This document shows positions 9,290-17,924 of a DNA stretch of 64,000 nucleotides, one piece after another. This stretch comes from Candidatus Bealeia paramacronuclearis (lineage in GTDB: Bacteria; Pseudomonadota; Alphaproteobacteria; UBA9655). The number at the start of each line of letters is the position of its first letter. Position 1 is the stretch's first letter. A model generated the notes under the pieces. The model ran no database searches, was not told where the DNA came from, and saw nothing but the letters and a program-made list of their open reading frames with translations. The position numbers and the translations under genes are program-made. The stretch covers positions 434,001 to 498,000 of the forward strand of contig NZ_JAVHWZ010000001.1 in NCBI RefSeq assembly GCF_035607555.1. The letters run 5' to 3'.

Positions 9290-10510
9290 ATGAAATCTTA
9301 TCTCACTTTAGATGATGTCAATACCAAAGGCCTCCGTGTTTTGGTGCGCGCAGATCTCAATGTTCCCCTTCATGAGGGCGTCATTACGGATAACAGTCGT
9401 CTCGTCCGCCTTCTCCCCACATTAGAAGAGCTCATTCAAAAAGGCGCTCAAGTTGTTTTGATATCTCATTTTGGAAGACCCAAAGGCACTCCAAATCCTG
9501 AATTTTCATTAAAACCCGTGATAGAAAAACTGAAGTCCCTTTTACCCCATGCAAATCTGATATTTTCAGAAGATTATGAAACGGTACCCCCCCTTAACTC
9601 AGGAGACATCTTGGTTCTTGAAAATTTGAGGTTTCACGCCGGCGAAGAAAAGAATGATATGGATTTTGCCAAAACATTAAGTGCTTTTGGCGATATTTAT
9701 GTCAATGATGCATTTTCAGCCTCTCACCGGGCTCATGCTTCCATTGAGGCTATCACCCATTATTTGCCGAGTTATGCCGGACGCTTGATGCAAGAAGAGT
9801 TAGAGGCCCTGGGAAAAGCGTTGGGAAATCCTGAACGCCCTTTGATGGCGATTGTGGGAGGATCCAAAGTGTCCTCAAAGCTCGCCCTTCTTCTTAATCT
9901 TATTGAAAAAGTAAATATCTTGGCAATTGGCGGGGCCATGGCCAATACATTTTTAAAAGCACAAGGTCAGTCCATTGGGGCCTCTTTAGTGGAGGACAAT
10001 CTTTTAGAAACCGCCCAAAACATCATGATCAAAGCCCAAGAAAAGGGATGTCAAATTTTATTGCCATTGGATGTCATTGTTGCTGAAAGAATCGAAGTGC
10101 TTACAACTTCTCGTATTGTCTCTCTACACGATATTCAGCCTCAGGATATGATTTTAGACATTGGTGCTTTGAGTCGGGACAATATCGCCGAATATTTGGG
10201 AAACGCCAAGACACTCCTCTGGAATGGACCTTTGGGCGTTTTTGAAGTTCCGCCCTTTGATCAAGGGACAACTATAGTAGCGCAAGTCGCAGCCAAGCTC
10301 ACAAAAAGTGGATATTTATTATCTGTGGCTGGAGGAGGTGACACGGTTGCTGCTCTTAATCATGCCAAAGTCTTTTCCGATTTTTCTTATGTCTCAACTG
10401 CAGGTGGTGCCTTTTTAGAATGGCTTGAAGGACGAGAGCTTCCGGGCGTTGCGTCTTTAAAACGCTCTTTCGGAAGAAGTACAAACACGGTCGTTCCTTC
10501 ATTCAATTGA
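9290..10510 (+). CDS. pgk: Phosphoglycerate kinase
   Basis: The 406-residue enzyme catalyses the ATP-forming step of glycolysis, 1,3-bisphosphoglycerate + ADP to 3-phosphoglycerate + ATP. Conserved features are VLVRADLNVPL, the substrate-binding arginines in ISHFGRPKG and LENLRFH, AFSASHRAHAS, AIVGGSKVSSK, WNGPLGVFE, and the nucleotide-binding LSVAGGGDTVAAL. A GGAG ribosome site precedes the ATG. The family's conserved end is LEWLEGRELPGVASL; here 14 or so unusual residues follow (SFGRSTNTVVPSFN), because the frame runs into the 3' part of the convergent histidine kinase gene. The two coding regions overlap by 124 bp. Confidence 0.97.
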   Translation: MKSYLTLDDVNTKGLRVLVRADLNVPLHEGVITDNSRLVRLLPTLEELIQKGAQVVLISHFGRPKGTPNPEFSLKPVIEKLKSLLPHANLIFSEDYETVPPLNSGDILVLENLRFHAGEEKNDMDFAKTLSAFGDIYVNDAFSASHRAHASIEAITHYLPSYAGRLMQEELEALGKALGNPERPLMAIVGGSKVSSKLALLLNLIEKVNILAIGGAMANTFLKAQGQSIGASLVEDNLLETAQNIMIKAQEKGCQILLPLDVIVAERIEVLTTSRIVSLHDIQPQDMILDIGALSRDNIAEYLGNAKTLLWNGPLGVFEVPPFDQGTTIVAQVAAKLTKSGYLLSVAGGGDTVAALNHAKVFSDFSYVSTAGGAFLEWLEGRELPGVASLKRSFGRSTNTVVPSFN

Positions 10511-11607
10511 CTTTGAATTTCAAGGACGCCACCGTGAAGACTCACAAAAGTATCGGTCAGGTGAAGCCCCAATCCCGTACCTTCTTGTTGTTTTCTGGAG
10601 AAGGGATTTTCGATGCGCCCAAAAGCCTCAAGGACTTTTGGAATTTCTTCCTGGGGGATGCCACTTCCGGTGTCAGTAATGGCCAAAAGACCATCGCCCA
10701 AAGGTGTGCGCTCTAATTGTAAGTGAACTTTTCCTGAATCTGGTGTGAATTTCAAAGCATTCGTGACCAAATTTGTAACAATCTGGCGCATTTTGCGTTC
10801 GTCCCCATAAAATGGAACTTCTGTTGCGTAGGCTTCATAAGTTAAATAAATGCCGCCTGCCTCAGCACGCAAAAGGGATAGACGCATGACTTCTTTTACA
10901 ATTTCACAAAGATCACACCAGTTTTCTCGCAAATCCAATTGCCCGACTTCAGCTTTGGCAACTTGAAGAAGATCATCTATAATTCCCAAAAGATGTTTCC
11001 CACTTTTGAGAATATCGGTCACATATCTCTCATAATGGGAATTGTTTAAGGGGCCAAAAAGAGATTTCGACATAATCTCAGAAAACCCCATAATCGCATT
11101 CAAGGGAGTACGTAACTCATGGCTGACATGAGCCAAAAAAGAACTTTTCGTGCGATTGGCAGATTCCGCCAAAGTTTTTGATTCAATGAGCGCCAATTCT
11201 CTCTGTTTATGGTACGTAATGTCGGTGAAGATTGTGACCAAATTTTGAGATTCTGTTCTTTTAGAAAATCCTCGAATATATCTTCCGTCTTTTAAATGAT
11301 ATTCAACAGGAACACCCTCATTTCGATATTTAGTCCGAAAATGGTACCACGTTTCATAATCCATTCCTTCGACAAAATAGTCACCATGATCGTACGCCCA
11401 TTTCACGAGATCTCGAAAATAAGGTTGATCTTTAGCAATCTCAATGGTTGAGGGAAACATGCCTTCAAAAATTGGATTCACGAGGACCAATCGATCCTCA
11501 GGATCATAAATGGCAACTCCTTCATCAATATTAAGAAATCCCTCCATGAGAAGAAACTCAAGGTTAGGTTTGTTTTGATGTTCCATTTTGAAGGTTTTGG
11601 CCAACAT
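10387..11607 (-). CDS. Cytoplasmic PAS-domain sensor histidine kinase
   Basis: The 406-residue protein has no membrane segment. Residues 15-140 resemble a PAS sensor domain (GVAIYDPEDRLVLVNPIFEG). Next come a HisKA dimerisation domain with the phospho-accepting His in FLAHVSHELRTPLNAIMGFS, and a HATPase domain with the N box (VTNLVTNALKF), G1 (ITDTGSGIP), F and G2 (EGTGLGLHLT) boxes. No response regulator is adjacent, so the partner is unknown. A strong AAGGAG site precedes the ATG. The conserved domain ends near VFVLLPKERF; the last 19 or so residues are encoded opposite the end of pgk and look like read-through sequence. Confidence 0.92.
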   Translation of the reverse strand: MLAKTFKMEHQNKPNLEFLLMEGFLNIDEGVAIYDPEDRLVLVNPIFEGMFPSTIEIAKDQPYFRDLVKWAYDHGDYFVEGMDYETWYHFRTKYRNEGVPVEYHLKDGRYIRGFSKRTESQNLVTIFTDITYHKQRELALIESKTLAESANRTKSSFLAHVSHELRTPLNAIMGFSEIMSKSLFGPLNNSHYERYVTDILKSGKHLLGIIDDLLQVAKAEVGQLDLRENWCDLCEIVKEVMRLSLLRAEAGGIYLTYEAYATEVPFYGDERKMRQIVTNLVTNALKFTPDSGKVHLQLERTPLGDGLLAITDTGSGIPQEEIPKVLEAFGRIENPFSRKQQEGTGLGLHLTDTFVSLHGGVLEIQSQLNEGTTVFVLLPKERFKDATPGSSRPSSHSKKAPPAVET

Positions 11608-11643
11608 TTCCTGCTCTCCTTTTTGAAGAGAGCATAGCAGAAA

Positions 11644-12663
11644 TCATCTCCACCAAATAGGCAGCGTTTTTTGAAGCAACGCCAAGTTTAAAATAAATAG
11701 AATGAGTGCGCCTGCTTGGTGCGTCAAAGCGAGATCTTGGGGCACAACAAGGAGCAATGTGAAAAGCCCTAACGCAAATTGAATCGCGGCCATTCCGATT
11801 AGCGCTCTTAATATGTTTTTAATTGTGTGAGGAAGATCCGCATTCCAAAACCCAAGAGTCAACCCAAAAATCAATGTTACTGTTAGTGTTCCCATCCACC
11901 GATGAATAAATTGAACGGTTGTGGGGTTGGCTAAAGTATTTTTCCATTCTGGAGATATAAAAAATAAATCACTGGGAAAAAAATCGCCCCCCATCAGTGG
12001 GTACGTATTATAAATAAGTCCTGCTTTATGCCCCGCCACAAGTCCACCATAAAAAATCGTAAGGAGAACACATCCAAAAGAAATGAATGCGACTATGGAA
12101 AGTTTGCGGAGACTCTTTCTTGAGTATCCCATATAGACTTCCCGTGGCCAAGTTTTCTTCATCGCAATTAAAAATGCGAGACCCAAAATCAAAACCCCCA
12201 AAAGAAGGTGCGCTGTCAAACGATAAGGACTGACATGGGGACTATCAATAAGGCCACTTGCAACCATATACCATCCCATGAGGCCTTGTCCTGCAACAAG
12301 AAGGCTTAAGACAATAAGGGGGACTCTGTAAGATCTCAATTCATGTTTTATGAATGACATAATAATAGGAATTAATAAAACAACGCCAATGGCGCGCCCC
12401 CACAAACGATGAATAAATTCAAGCCAAAAAATTCCCTGAAATTCCTCTAACGTCATTCCGAGATTTACTTTTTGATATTCGGGGGAGGTTTGATACTTTT
12501 GAAATAAGGATAGCCAATCGGCTTCGTTTAAAGGTGGGAGAGCGCCCATTAAAGGCTGCCATTCCACGATGGAAAGCCCGGATCCCGTAAGCCGCGTGAA
12601 GCCGCCCAGAAGGATCATTCCAAAAATCATAACTACCAAAAGCCACAGAAATGTTTTAAACAT
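11644..12663 (-). CDS. ctaA: Heme A synthase (COX15/CtaA family)
   Basis: The 339-residue integral membrane protein oxidises the C8 methyl group of heme O to the formyl group of heme A, the cofactor of aa3-type cytochrome oxidase. It has about eight hydrophobic segments and the family signatures GGFTRLTGSGLSIVEW and FWLEFIHRLWGRAIG, with the heme-ligating His in the latter, plus TAHLLLG and QFIHRWMGT later. Length and motifs fit the alphaproteobacterial/mitochondrial type. It lies 36 bp upstream of the histidine kinase gene on the same strand and diverges from the transporter gene. It implies aerobic respiration with a heme A oxidase. Confidence 0.95.
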   Translation of the reverse strand: MFKTFLWLLVVMIFGMILLGGFTRLTGSGLSIVEWQPLMGALPPLNEADWLSLFQKYQTSPEYQKVNLGMTLEEFQGIFWLEFIHRLWGRAIGVVLLIPIIMSFIKHELRSYRVPLIVLSLLVAGQGLMGWYMVASGLIDSPHVSPYRLTAHLLLGVLILGLAFLIAMKKTWPREVYMGYSRKSLRKLSIVAFISFGCVLLTIFYGGLVAGHKAGLIYNTYPLMGGDFFPSDLFFISPEWKNTLANPTTVQFIHRWMGTLTVTLIFGLTLGFWNADLPHTIKNILRALIGMAAIQFALGLFTLLLVVPQDLALTHQAGALILFILNLALLQKTLPIWWR

Positions 12664-13498
12664 ATTTACGCCTAATTCCTTTTTTGTTTATCACAAGACC
12701 ATAGTCCAAACGTCCCCATTTGAGAACAGGTCTTTTCGATCAATTTCCAATGTGTTACCGTCCTGAAAAATGCATAAACAAGACAGGAAGTGCTAATGAC
12801 ACAATCTCAGGAGACAACCATGCCTTTTCCACCCACATTAACTGATTTTACCCCGGTTTCTTGGAAAGGTGCGAGTCTGATTCCGTCATTCCTCATTTTA
12901 GCTTTTGCCACGGCACTTTGGTTTTTAACCCCTCCTGAAGGGCTGAGTGCCAAGACATGGCATCTTTTTGTCATCTTCATTTCAACCATTGCTGCGGTCA
13001 TTGCAAAACCGCTCCCCATGGGAGCCTTGGCTATTATTGCCATTGCATTTTTAACAGGCACGCGCACCCTTACGCTTAGCGAATGTCTTTCGACGTTTAG
13101 TTCAAACGTTGTGTGGTTAATTGTAATGGCCTTTTTTCTTGCCAAAGGATTTAGTAAAACAGGATTAGGCACGCGCATTGCTTATCTTTTTGTCCGCGCG
13201 CTTGGCAAAAGTACGTTGGGACTTTCCTATGGCTTCGTTTTAACCGAACTTTTACTTGCTCCCTTCATTCCCAGTAATACAGCGCGCGGAGGCGGGACAA
13301 TTTACCCCATCGTCAGCGCTTTGGCTTTAAGGCAAGGAAGTGATCCTTCCAAAGGGACTGAACGAAAATTAGGAGCTTTTCTTATCAAGGTGTGTTTTCA
13401 CGCCAATACAATTACGAGCGCCATGTTCCTCACCGCAATTGTTGGTAACCCCATGATTGCAGGGTTTGCAGAAAGTGCAGGAGTTAAAATCGACTGGT

Positions 13499-14581
13499 CA
13501 CGAGTTACGCAGTTTGCAGGAGAAGAGAGAAGAGATAAGGTGAGAGGGAATATTTATTAAATGAGAAGAAATGATGTCTCGACACAAATGCACAAAATCA
13601 CTTTATCGTTCATTTTTACAAGCCAGCAGTGTGCGCTATTCAGGGTTGGCACTTTCGGAGGTGTCACCGATTCCATTGTCGCATGACAGCGTCAATCGAT
13701 GGTTGAGTTCTAGTGCATTGCGTCCGAGCGGAGTGTGGAATCTTACTCAATCTCTTATTAACAAGAAAGAACCTTGTTTTTTAGTATGTGACGATACAAT
13801 TTTGGATAAAAATCGGAGCGAGAAGATAGAGCTTGTGCATTATCAGTATTCTGGGAATGCCCATGATGTTATTGCGGGGATAGGTCTTGTCAATTTGGTA
13901 TGGCATGGCCTGAGGAGTCATGACTCTATTCCTGTTGATTATCGTATTTATGATAAAGCCAGCGATGGCAAAAGCAAGAATGACCATTTCAGGGAAATGT
14001 TAAAGCTGGCTCAAGACAGAGGGATAAATCCGGATGACGTGGTTGCAGACGCTTGGTACTCGAGCTTGAATAATCTGAAGGCCATTGAATCCATAGGCTG
14101 GACATGGGTGATGGGGTTGAAGAAAAACAGGAAAGTGAATCGTGGAGAAACTCTTGAAAAGCTGGACATTCCAGATGAAGGACTGAAAGTTCACTTACGC
14201 GGATATGGATGGATTACTGTTTTCCGGTTTGTTGCCAAAAACGGTCGCACGGATTATATCGGAACCAATAGGGATAATCCCTCTCGTGATCATATTGAAC
14301 TGGTCATGAAATCGCGTTGGAAAATCGAAGTTTATCATCGGGAATTAAAGCAAACATGCGGTCTTGAACGCTGTCAGTCTCGCACGGGACGAGCCCAAAG
14401 AAATCATATATTTCTTGCCATTTCGGCTTGGATTCAAAGATTTAAAAGACGACTTGCTGGAGGCTTCTCTTTTTATCAGCAGCAGTGGGATGTTATTAAG
14501 CATGATATCTCTAGAGAAATAACAAAACTCATGTCTTTCGCTTAGATTCCCACCCTTTTGCTGCAAACTGCGTAACTCGTG
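13499..14581 (+). mobile_element. IS4-family element in the DASS gene, with 5-bp target duplication
   Basis: The first 20 bp (CACGAGTTACGCAGTTTGCA) are exactly the reverse complement of the last 20 bp, giving perfect 20-bp terminal inverted repeats. The element is 1083 bp. The 5 bp CTGGT occurs directly before it (13494-13498) and directly after it (14582-14586), which is the target duplication. Confidence 0.93.
13571..14545 (+). CDS. IS4-family transposase (DDE)
   Basis: The 324-residue protein is the only gene of the IS4 element. It has the first catalytic Asp in FLVCDDTILDKNRS, the second in VVADAWYSSLNN, and the YREK-like C-terminal motif of the family in WKIEVYHRELKQTCGLERCQ with the catalytic Glu. 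It is complete and has no internal stops, so the insertion is probably recent. ATG at 13571 and 13574 are both possible starts, after a GAGAAGAA purine run. Confidence 0.9.
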   Translation: MMSRHKCTKSLYRSFLQASSVRYSGLALSEVSPIPLSHDSVNRWLSSSALRPSGVWNLTQSLINKKEPCFLVCDDTILDKNRSEKIELVHYQYSGNAHDVIAGIGLVNLVWHGLRSHDSIPVDYRIYDKASDGKSKNDHFREMLKLAQDRGINPDDVVADAWYSSLNNLKAIESIGWTWVMGLKKNRKVNRGETLEKLDIPDEGLKVHLRGYGWITVFRFVAKNGRTDYIGTNRDNPSRDHIELVMKSRWKIEVYHRELKQTCGLERCQSRTGRAQRNHIFLAISAWIQRFKRRLAGGFSFYQQQWDVIKHDISREITKLMSFA

Positions 14582-15390
14582 CTGGTTCACTTGGACAGTC
14601 GCTGCCATCGTTCCAGGCCTTGTGCATCTTTCACTCCTTCCTTATGTCATTTATAAAATTTATCCACCTCACATTAAAAAATCCCCAGATGCGGTAATTC
14701 ACGCCCAAGACAAGCTCAAAGAAATGGGGGATCTCAAGTCTGAAGAGTGGATCATGTTGGTTACATTTTTAATGGCGCTTTTATTCTGGATGTTTTCTGA
14801 AAGCTGGGGGATTGAGGCTACAACCACGGCTATTTTTGGAATTTCCATTCTTTTGTTTACAGGCGTTCTTGATTGGAAGGATGTCATCAAAGAGCACAGC
14901 GCTTGGGAAACCATGCTTTGGTTTGCTCCCCTTTTGATGATGGCCACATTTTTAACAAAATTTGGAATGATGAGTTGGTTTTCTGATCAAATGCAGGCTT
15001 CTGTTTCAGGATTTCATTGGGGGCAAGCTTTTATCATATTATCCCTGGTTTACTTTTATTCTCACTACGGCTTTGCAAGTATTACCGCCCGCGTCACAGC
15101 TTTATACAGCGCTTTTTTAGTAACCATGATCGCACTCGGTACGCCCCCAATGCTCGCCGCCATGAGTCTTGCGATATTGTCCAATTTGGCGGGAACTCTC
15201 ACTCATTTTGGGACAGGTTCTGCTCCGATATTTTTTGGAGCAGGCTATGTGAGTGTGGGGGACTGGTGGCGTCTTAGTTTTATCTTAAGCCTTCTTGGGC
15301 TCACCGTTTGGGGCATTGTGGGTGGCATTTGGTGGAAAGTTTTGGGGTATTGGTAAGGGTTATTTCGTTAAAAAATTTTCAAGGAAAAAC

Positions 15391-15419
15391 TTGACGCATT
15401 GAATTGTAAATTCTATGTA
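15391..15419 (+). promoter_or_regulatory. Probable sigma-70 promoter of the amine oxidase gene
   Basis: TTGACG (15391-15396) and TATGTA (15414-15419) are separated by 17 bp and lie 36 bp upstream of the start codon. The -35 box matches 5 of 6 and the -10 box 4 of 6 consensus positions. Confidence 0.5.
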
Positions 15420-15455
15420 AATTTTATCTTAGAAAACTTATATTGATGTTTAATT

Positions 15456-16889
15456 ATGAAAAAATTTAATTATTTTATATTTTCAACTCTTCTTCTTTCC
15501 TCGGCTGTTACATACGCAGCTCCTCCGGAAGGGGATTTGGATGTTGCGATTATTGGCGGTGGATTTTCCGGTTTATCCGCGGCAATCAAAATCAAAAAAG
15601 ATACAAAAAATTTCGTTATTTTTGAAGGAAGGGACAGGCTGGGCGGTCGCGCTTGGACTCAAATAATCAATGAAAAACCTTTTGATTGTGGCGCTGAGTA
15701 TGTTGATAAAAAAGAACAAAATGAAATGTGGCAATTGATTAAACGATATGGGGTCAAGACCACGGATGTACGTTTACAAGACGAGATTAAATTTTTGGTG
15801 GGGGGTGAGGCAAAAGCATTATCTGAAATGAAGTCCGCAATTGACTCTCTTGAGGAAAAATTACATTCAAAATTAAAATCGATTCGTAATGAAGATTATT
15901 CTGAACTTAAAAATGGAGAATATATCTCCACAAATCTTTTTCAAGCCCTTGATCTTAATGAAAATGAAAAAGGAATTTTAAATGCTCTGATTCAGGATGA
16001 AAGTGGAATTAATGGTGACGAAGCTCCTTTAACATCTATTTCCGCATGGGCTGAAAAACTCAAAGAGTATAAGTCAATCACAACTGCAAAAAAATGGTTT
16101 AATCCATTGCTGTCTTTATACCATGAACAATCTCGTATTGAGGGGGGCACGAAAACGCTTGTTCAGGAAATGGCAAAGGAGATTGGTCAAGACGATCATA
16201 TCGTAACAGGCAACCCTTTAAAGCAAATCGTTTGGCAGTCAGATGAGAAGCTTTTTAATATGACATTCCAAGACAATTCTACACGACGTGCAAAATCTGT
16301 TCTCATGACAATTCCATTTTCAGTTCTTTCGGAAAATACAATTTTGGAAGATACATCTCTTGGAATCACCAACGAGATGAGAAAATACATTGATTCGATG
16401 GTCTATGGAACGAATAGCAAGGTTATCGTTCCTGTCTCAACACCCTTAAAATTAACATATGGGATCGATCTCAATGGACCCACTGCTTGGGCCAATGCAA
16501 ATCAAGACATGCATATTTTATTGGGTGGCACACCTGGAAAGAATGTCACACAAGAATCTGCCTCAATTCATATCGGTCGCTTTTTAACTGCTACCGGAAA
16601 AATAATGCCGCAAGGGCAACAGGCGACAGTGATCAACTGGTCTCAAGACCCATTTTCAAAAGGAAGTTATCGAGCTTGGAAATCAGGCGTTACTTTTAGT
16701 GAGTTTGACCACCCAAGTCCATTGGATAAAAATCTGAATGCCTTTTCAACCTCACTTTTTGAGAAAAAAATTCCATTGATATTTGCTGGTGAACATATGG
16801 TTTATAGAGGTGGTGGTACCATGAATAGTGCCGTAAAAACTGGATTTGCAACTGCGGATCTTATGAGCCAATTTTTAAAGAAAAAATAA
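15456..16889 (+). CDS. Exported flavin-containing amine oxidase
   Basis: The 477-residue protein starts with a signal peptide (MKKFNYFIFSTLLLSSAVTYA, cleaved before APP). The mature part opens with the FAD-binding dinucleotide motif DVAIIGGGFSGLSAA and FEGRDRLGGRAWT, and closes with the second FAD contact IFAGEHMVYRGGGTMNSA, the layout of monoamine-oxidase-type flavoenzymes. These oxidise amines to imines and release hydrogen peroxide. The protein is probably periplasmic or secreted; the substrate cannot be told from sequence. Because FAD is usually loaded in the cytoplasm, export of the folded enzyme is unusual for a Sec-type signal. The gene is single, with its own promoter and a downstream hairpin. 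Confidence 0.8.
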   Translation: MKKFNYFIFSTLLLSSAVTYAAPPEGDLDVAIIGGGFSGLSAAIKIKKDTKNFVIFEGRDRLGGRAWTQIINEKPFDCGAEYVDKKEQNEMWQLIKRYGVKTTDVRLQDEIKFLVGGEAKALSEMKSAIDSLEEKLHSKLKSIRNEDYSELKNGEYISTNLFQALDLNENEKGILNALIQDESGINGDEAPLTSISAWAEKLKEYKSITTAKKWFNPLLSLYHEQSRIEGGTKTLVQEMAKEIGQDDHIVTGNPLKQIVWQSDEKLFNMTFQDNSTRRAKSVLMTIPFSVLSENTILEDTSLGITNEMRKYIDSMVYGTNSKVIVPVSTPLKLTYGIDLNGPTAWANANQDMHILLGGTPGKNVTQESASIHIGRFLTATGKIMPQGQQATVINWSQDPFSKGSYRAWKSGVTFSEFDHPSPLDKNLNAFSTSLFEKKIPLIFAGEHMVYRGGGTMNSAVKTGFATADLMSQFLKKK

Positions 16890-16911
16890 AATGTTCAGTT
16901 AAATTGCTGCT

Positions 16912-16943
16912 AAAAAAGCCCCGCTCTTGAGGAGGGTTTTTTT
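16912..16943 (+). terminator. Likely terminator after the amine oxidase gene
   Basis: A short C-rich/G-rich stem (CCC and CTC arms against GAGGG) is flanked by a run of six A on the left and seven T on the right. The stem is imperfect, but the U tract supports a rho-independent terminator. Confidence 0.55.
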
Positions 16944-17097
16944 ATGTCCTCCTCACCAATTTTCCACTCTCGGTTTTATCACGGTACAAGAGAGTGTATT
17001 ATCTTTGATATTGCGCTGAATGTAAGCGTCATAGGACCCGCATCTTTTAGGTGTGAGGAAAATAGGACAAGGTTGACTCCGTAAAACAACTACGGAG

Positions 17098-17520
17098 ATG
17101 AAAATGATGAAGGAGAAAAGGACGGAGCAACGTCAAACGCGAGATGAAAGATCCGCAGGGAAGCTGAAATATTGGGAAGAGCAGATCGAGAGCTGGCGTA
17201 AGAGCGGATTGAGTCAGGAAAAATTTTGTACGGCTGGAGGACTGAGTTATTCGTCCTTTAAGTATTGGTTTCCCCGCGTGGGAAGAAGGCTATTTGAGGG
17301 GTCATCGGTCGGGCGCTTTGTGGCGACTGCTGTGGTGGGGCACGAGAGTCCAGAAACATTAGATTTATTTGAGAGTCCTGCCCTTCAAGCAGAGGCTCGC
17401 CAAGCTCCCGTGCCCCTTGAGATTCGCTTTATGTCCGGGGAGAGGATTGAGATTGTGCCGGGATTTGATGGGATTACGCTTCAGCGTGTAATTGCAATAC
17501 TGCGGAGTTGCCATGTTTGA
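17098..17520 (+). CDS. tnpA: IS66 accessory protein TnpA
   Basis: The 140-residue protein has the IS66 TnpA pattern. An N-terminal helix-turn-helix-like segment (LKYWEEQIESWRKSGLSQEKFC, read in two parts) is followed by LSYSSFKYWFPRVG, and the C-terminus has PVPLEIRFMSGERIEIVPGFD. TnpA is required for IS66 transposition, probably for DNA binding. Its end overlaps the start of tnpB by 8 bp, so the two are translationally coupled. Confidence 0.88.
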   Translation: MKMMKEKRTEQRQTRDERSAGKLKYWEEQIESWRKSGLSQEKFCTAGGLSYSSFKYWFPRVGRRLFEGSSVGRFVATAVVGHESPETLDLFESPALQAEARQAPVPLEIRFMSGERIEIVPGFDGITLQRVIAILRSCHV

Positions 17521-17860
17521 GCAGACGCGAGGGGAGATTCTGTTTTATTCCGCCCCGATGGACATGAGAAAATCGATTGATGGACTTGCGGCTTACGTGG
17601 CCTCTAGCTTAGGTCGTGTGCCGTGTGACGGAACGATGTATGTTTTTTGCAACCGGACCCTGACCAAGATGAAGATCTTGTATTGGGAGACGAATGGATT
17701 TTGTCTTTGGTACAAACGCCTTGAAAAAGAGAGGTTTCAGGTGAGTTTGAGGGGAGATGTTTTGGAGTTGACCTCCCAGCAATTGAGATGGCTGCAAGAG
17801 GGTCTCAATTATCAAAAGCTCAAAGGCCATAAGGCGGTCCATTTTCAAGAATTTTCCTGA
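17513..17860 (+). CDS. tnpB: IS66 Orf2-like protein TnpB
   Basis: The roughly 115-residue product shows the IS66 Orf2 signature: APMDMRKSIDGLAAYV, DGTMYVFCNRTLTKMKILYW and TNGFCLWYKRLEKERF. I chose the ATG at 17513, which gives MFEQTRGEILFYSA, rather than an earlier ATG inside tnpA, because it begins at the conserved region and overlaps the tnpA stop. The protein is needed for transposition, but its biochemical role is not defined. Confidence 0.88.
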   Translation: MFEQTRGEILFYSAPMDMRKSIDGLAAYVASSLGRVPCDGTMYVFCNRTLTKMKILYWETNGFCLWYKRLEKERFQVSLRGDVLELTSQQLRWLQEGLNYQKLKGHKAVHFQEFS

Positions 17861-17924
17861 GGTTTTTACCTGAAAAAACTCAGAAATACATTGACGTTTT
17901 AGGGGGTTTTGGGTAGAGTTCCTC

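Larger units (their letters stand above)
12796..15356 (+). pseudogene. DASS-family (SLC13-type) anion transporter split by IS4
   Basis: The first part (to 13498) and the last part (from 14587) together encode one divalent anion:sodium symporter of about 490 residues. The N-terminal part has AKPLPMGALAIIAIAFLTGT, NVVWLIVMAFFLAKGF and ELLLAPFIPSNTARGGG, typical of bacterial 2-oxoglutarate/malate translocators. The C-terminal part carries the second half (FASITARVTALYSAFL). Removing the IS4 and one copy of the duplicated CTGGT restores an uninterrupted frame across the junction (AGVKIDW then FTWTVAAIVPGL). I chose ATG 12796, preceded by AGGAAG, over the GTG at 12790. As it stands the transporter is broken. 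Confidence 0.9.

Noticed and set aside
12807-13178. 123-codon frame opposite the DASS transporter
   Set aside because: It is antisense to a clearly conserved membrane protein and its composition is the usual shadow of a hydrophobic gene.
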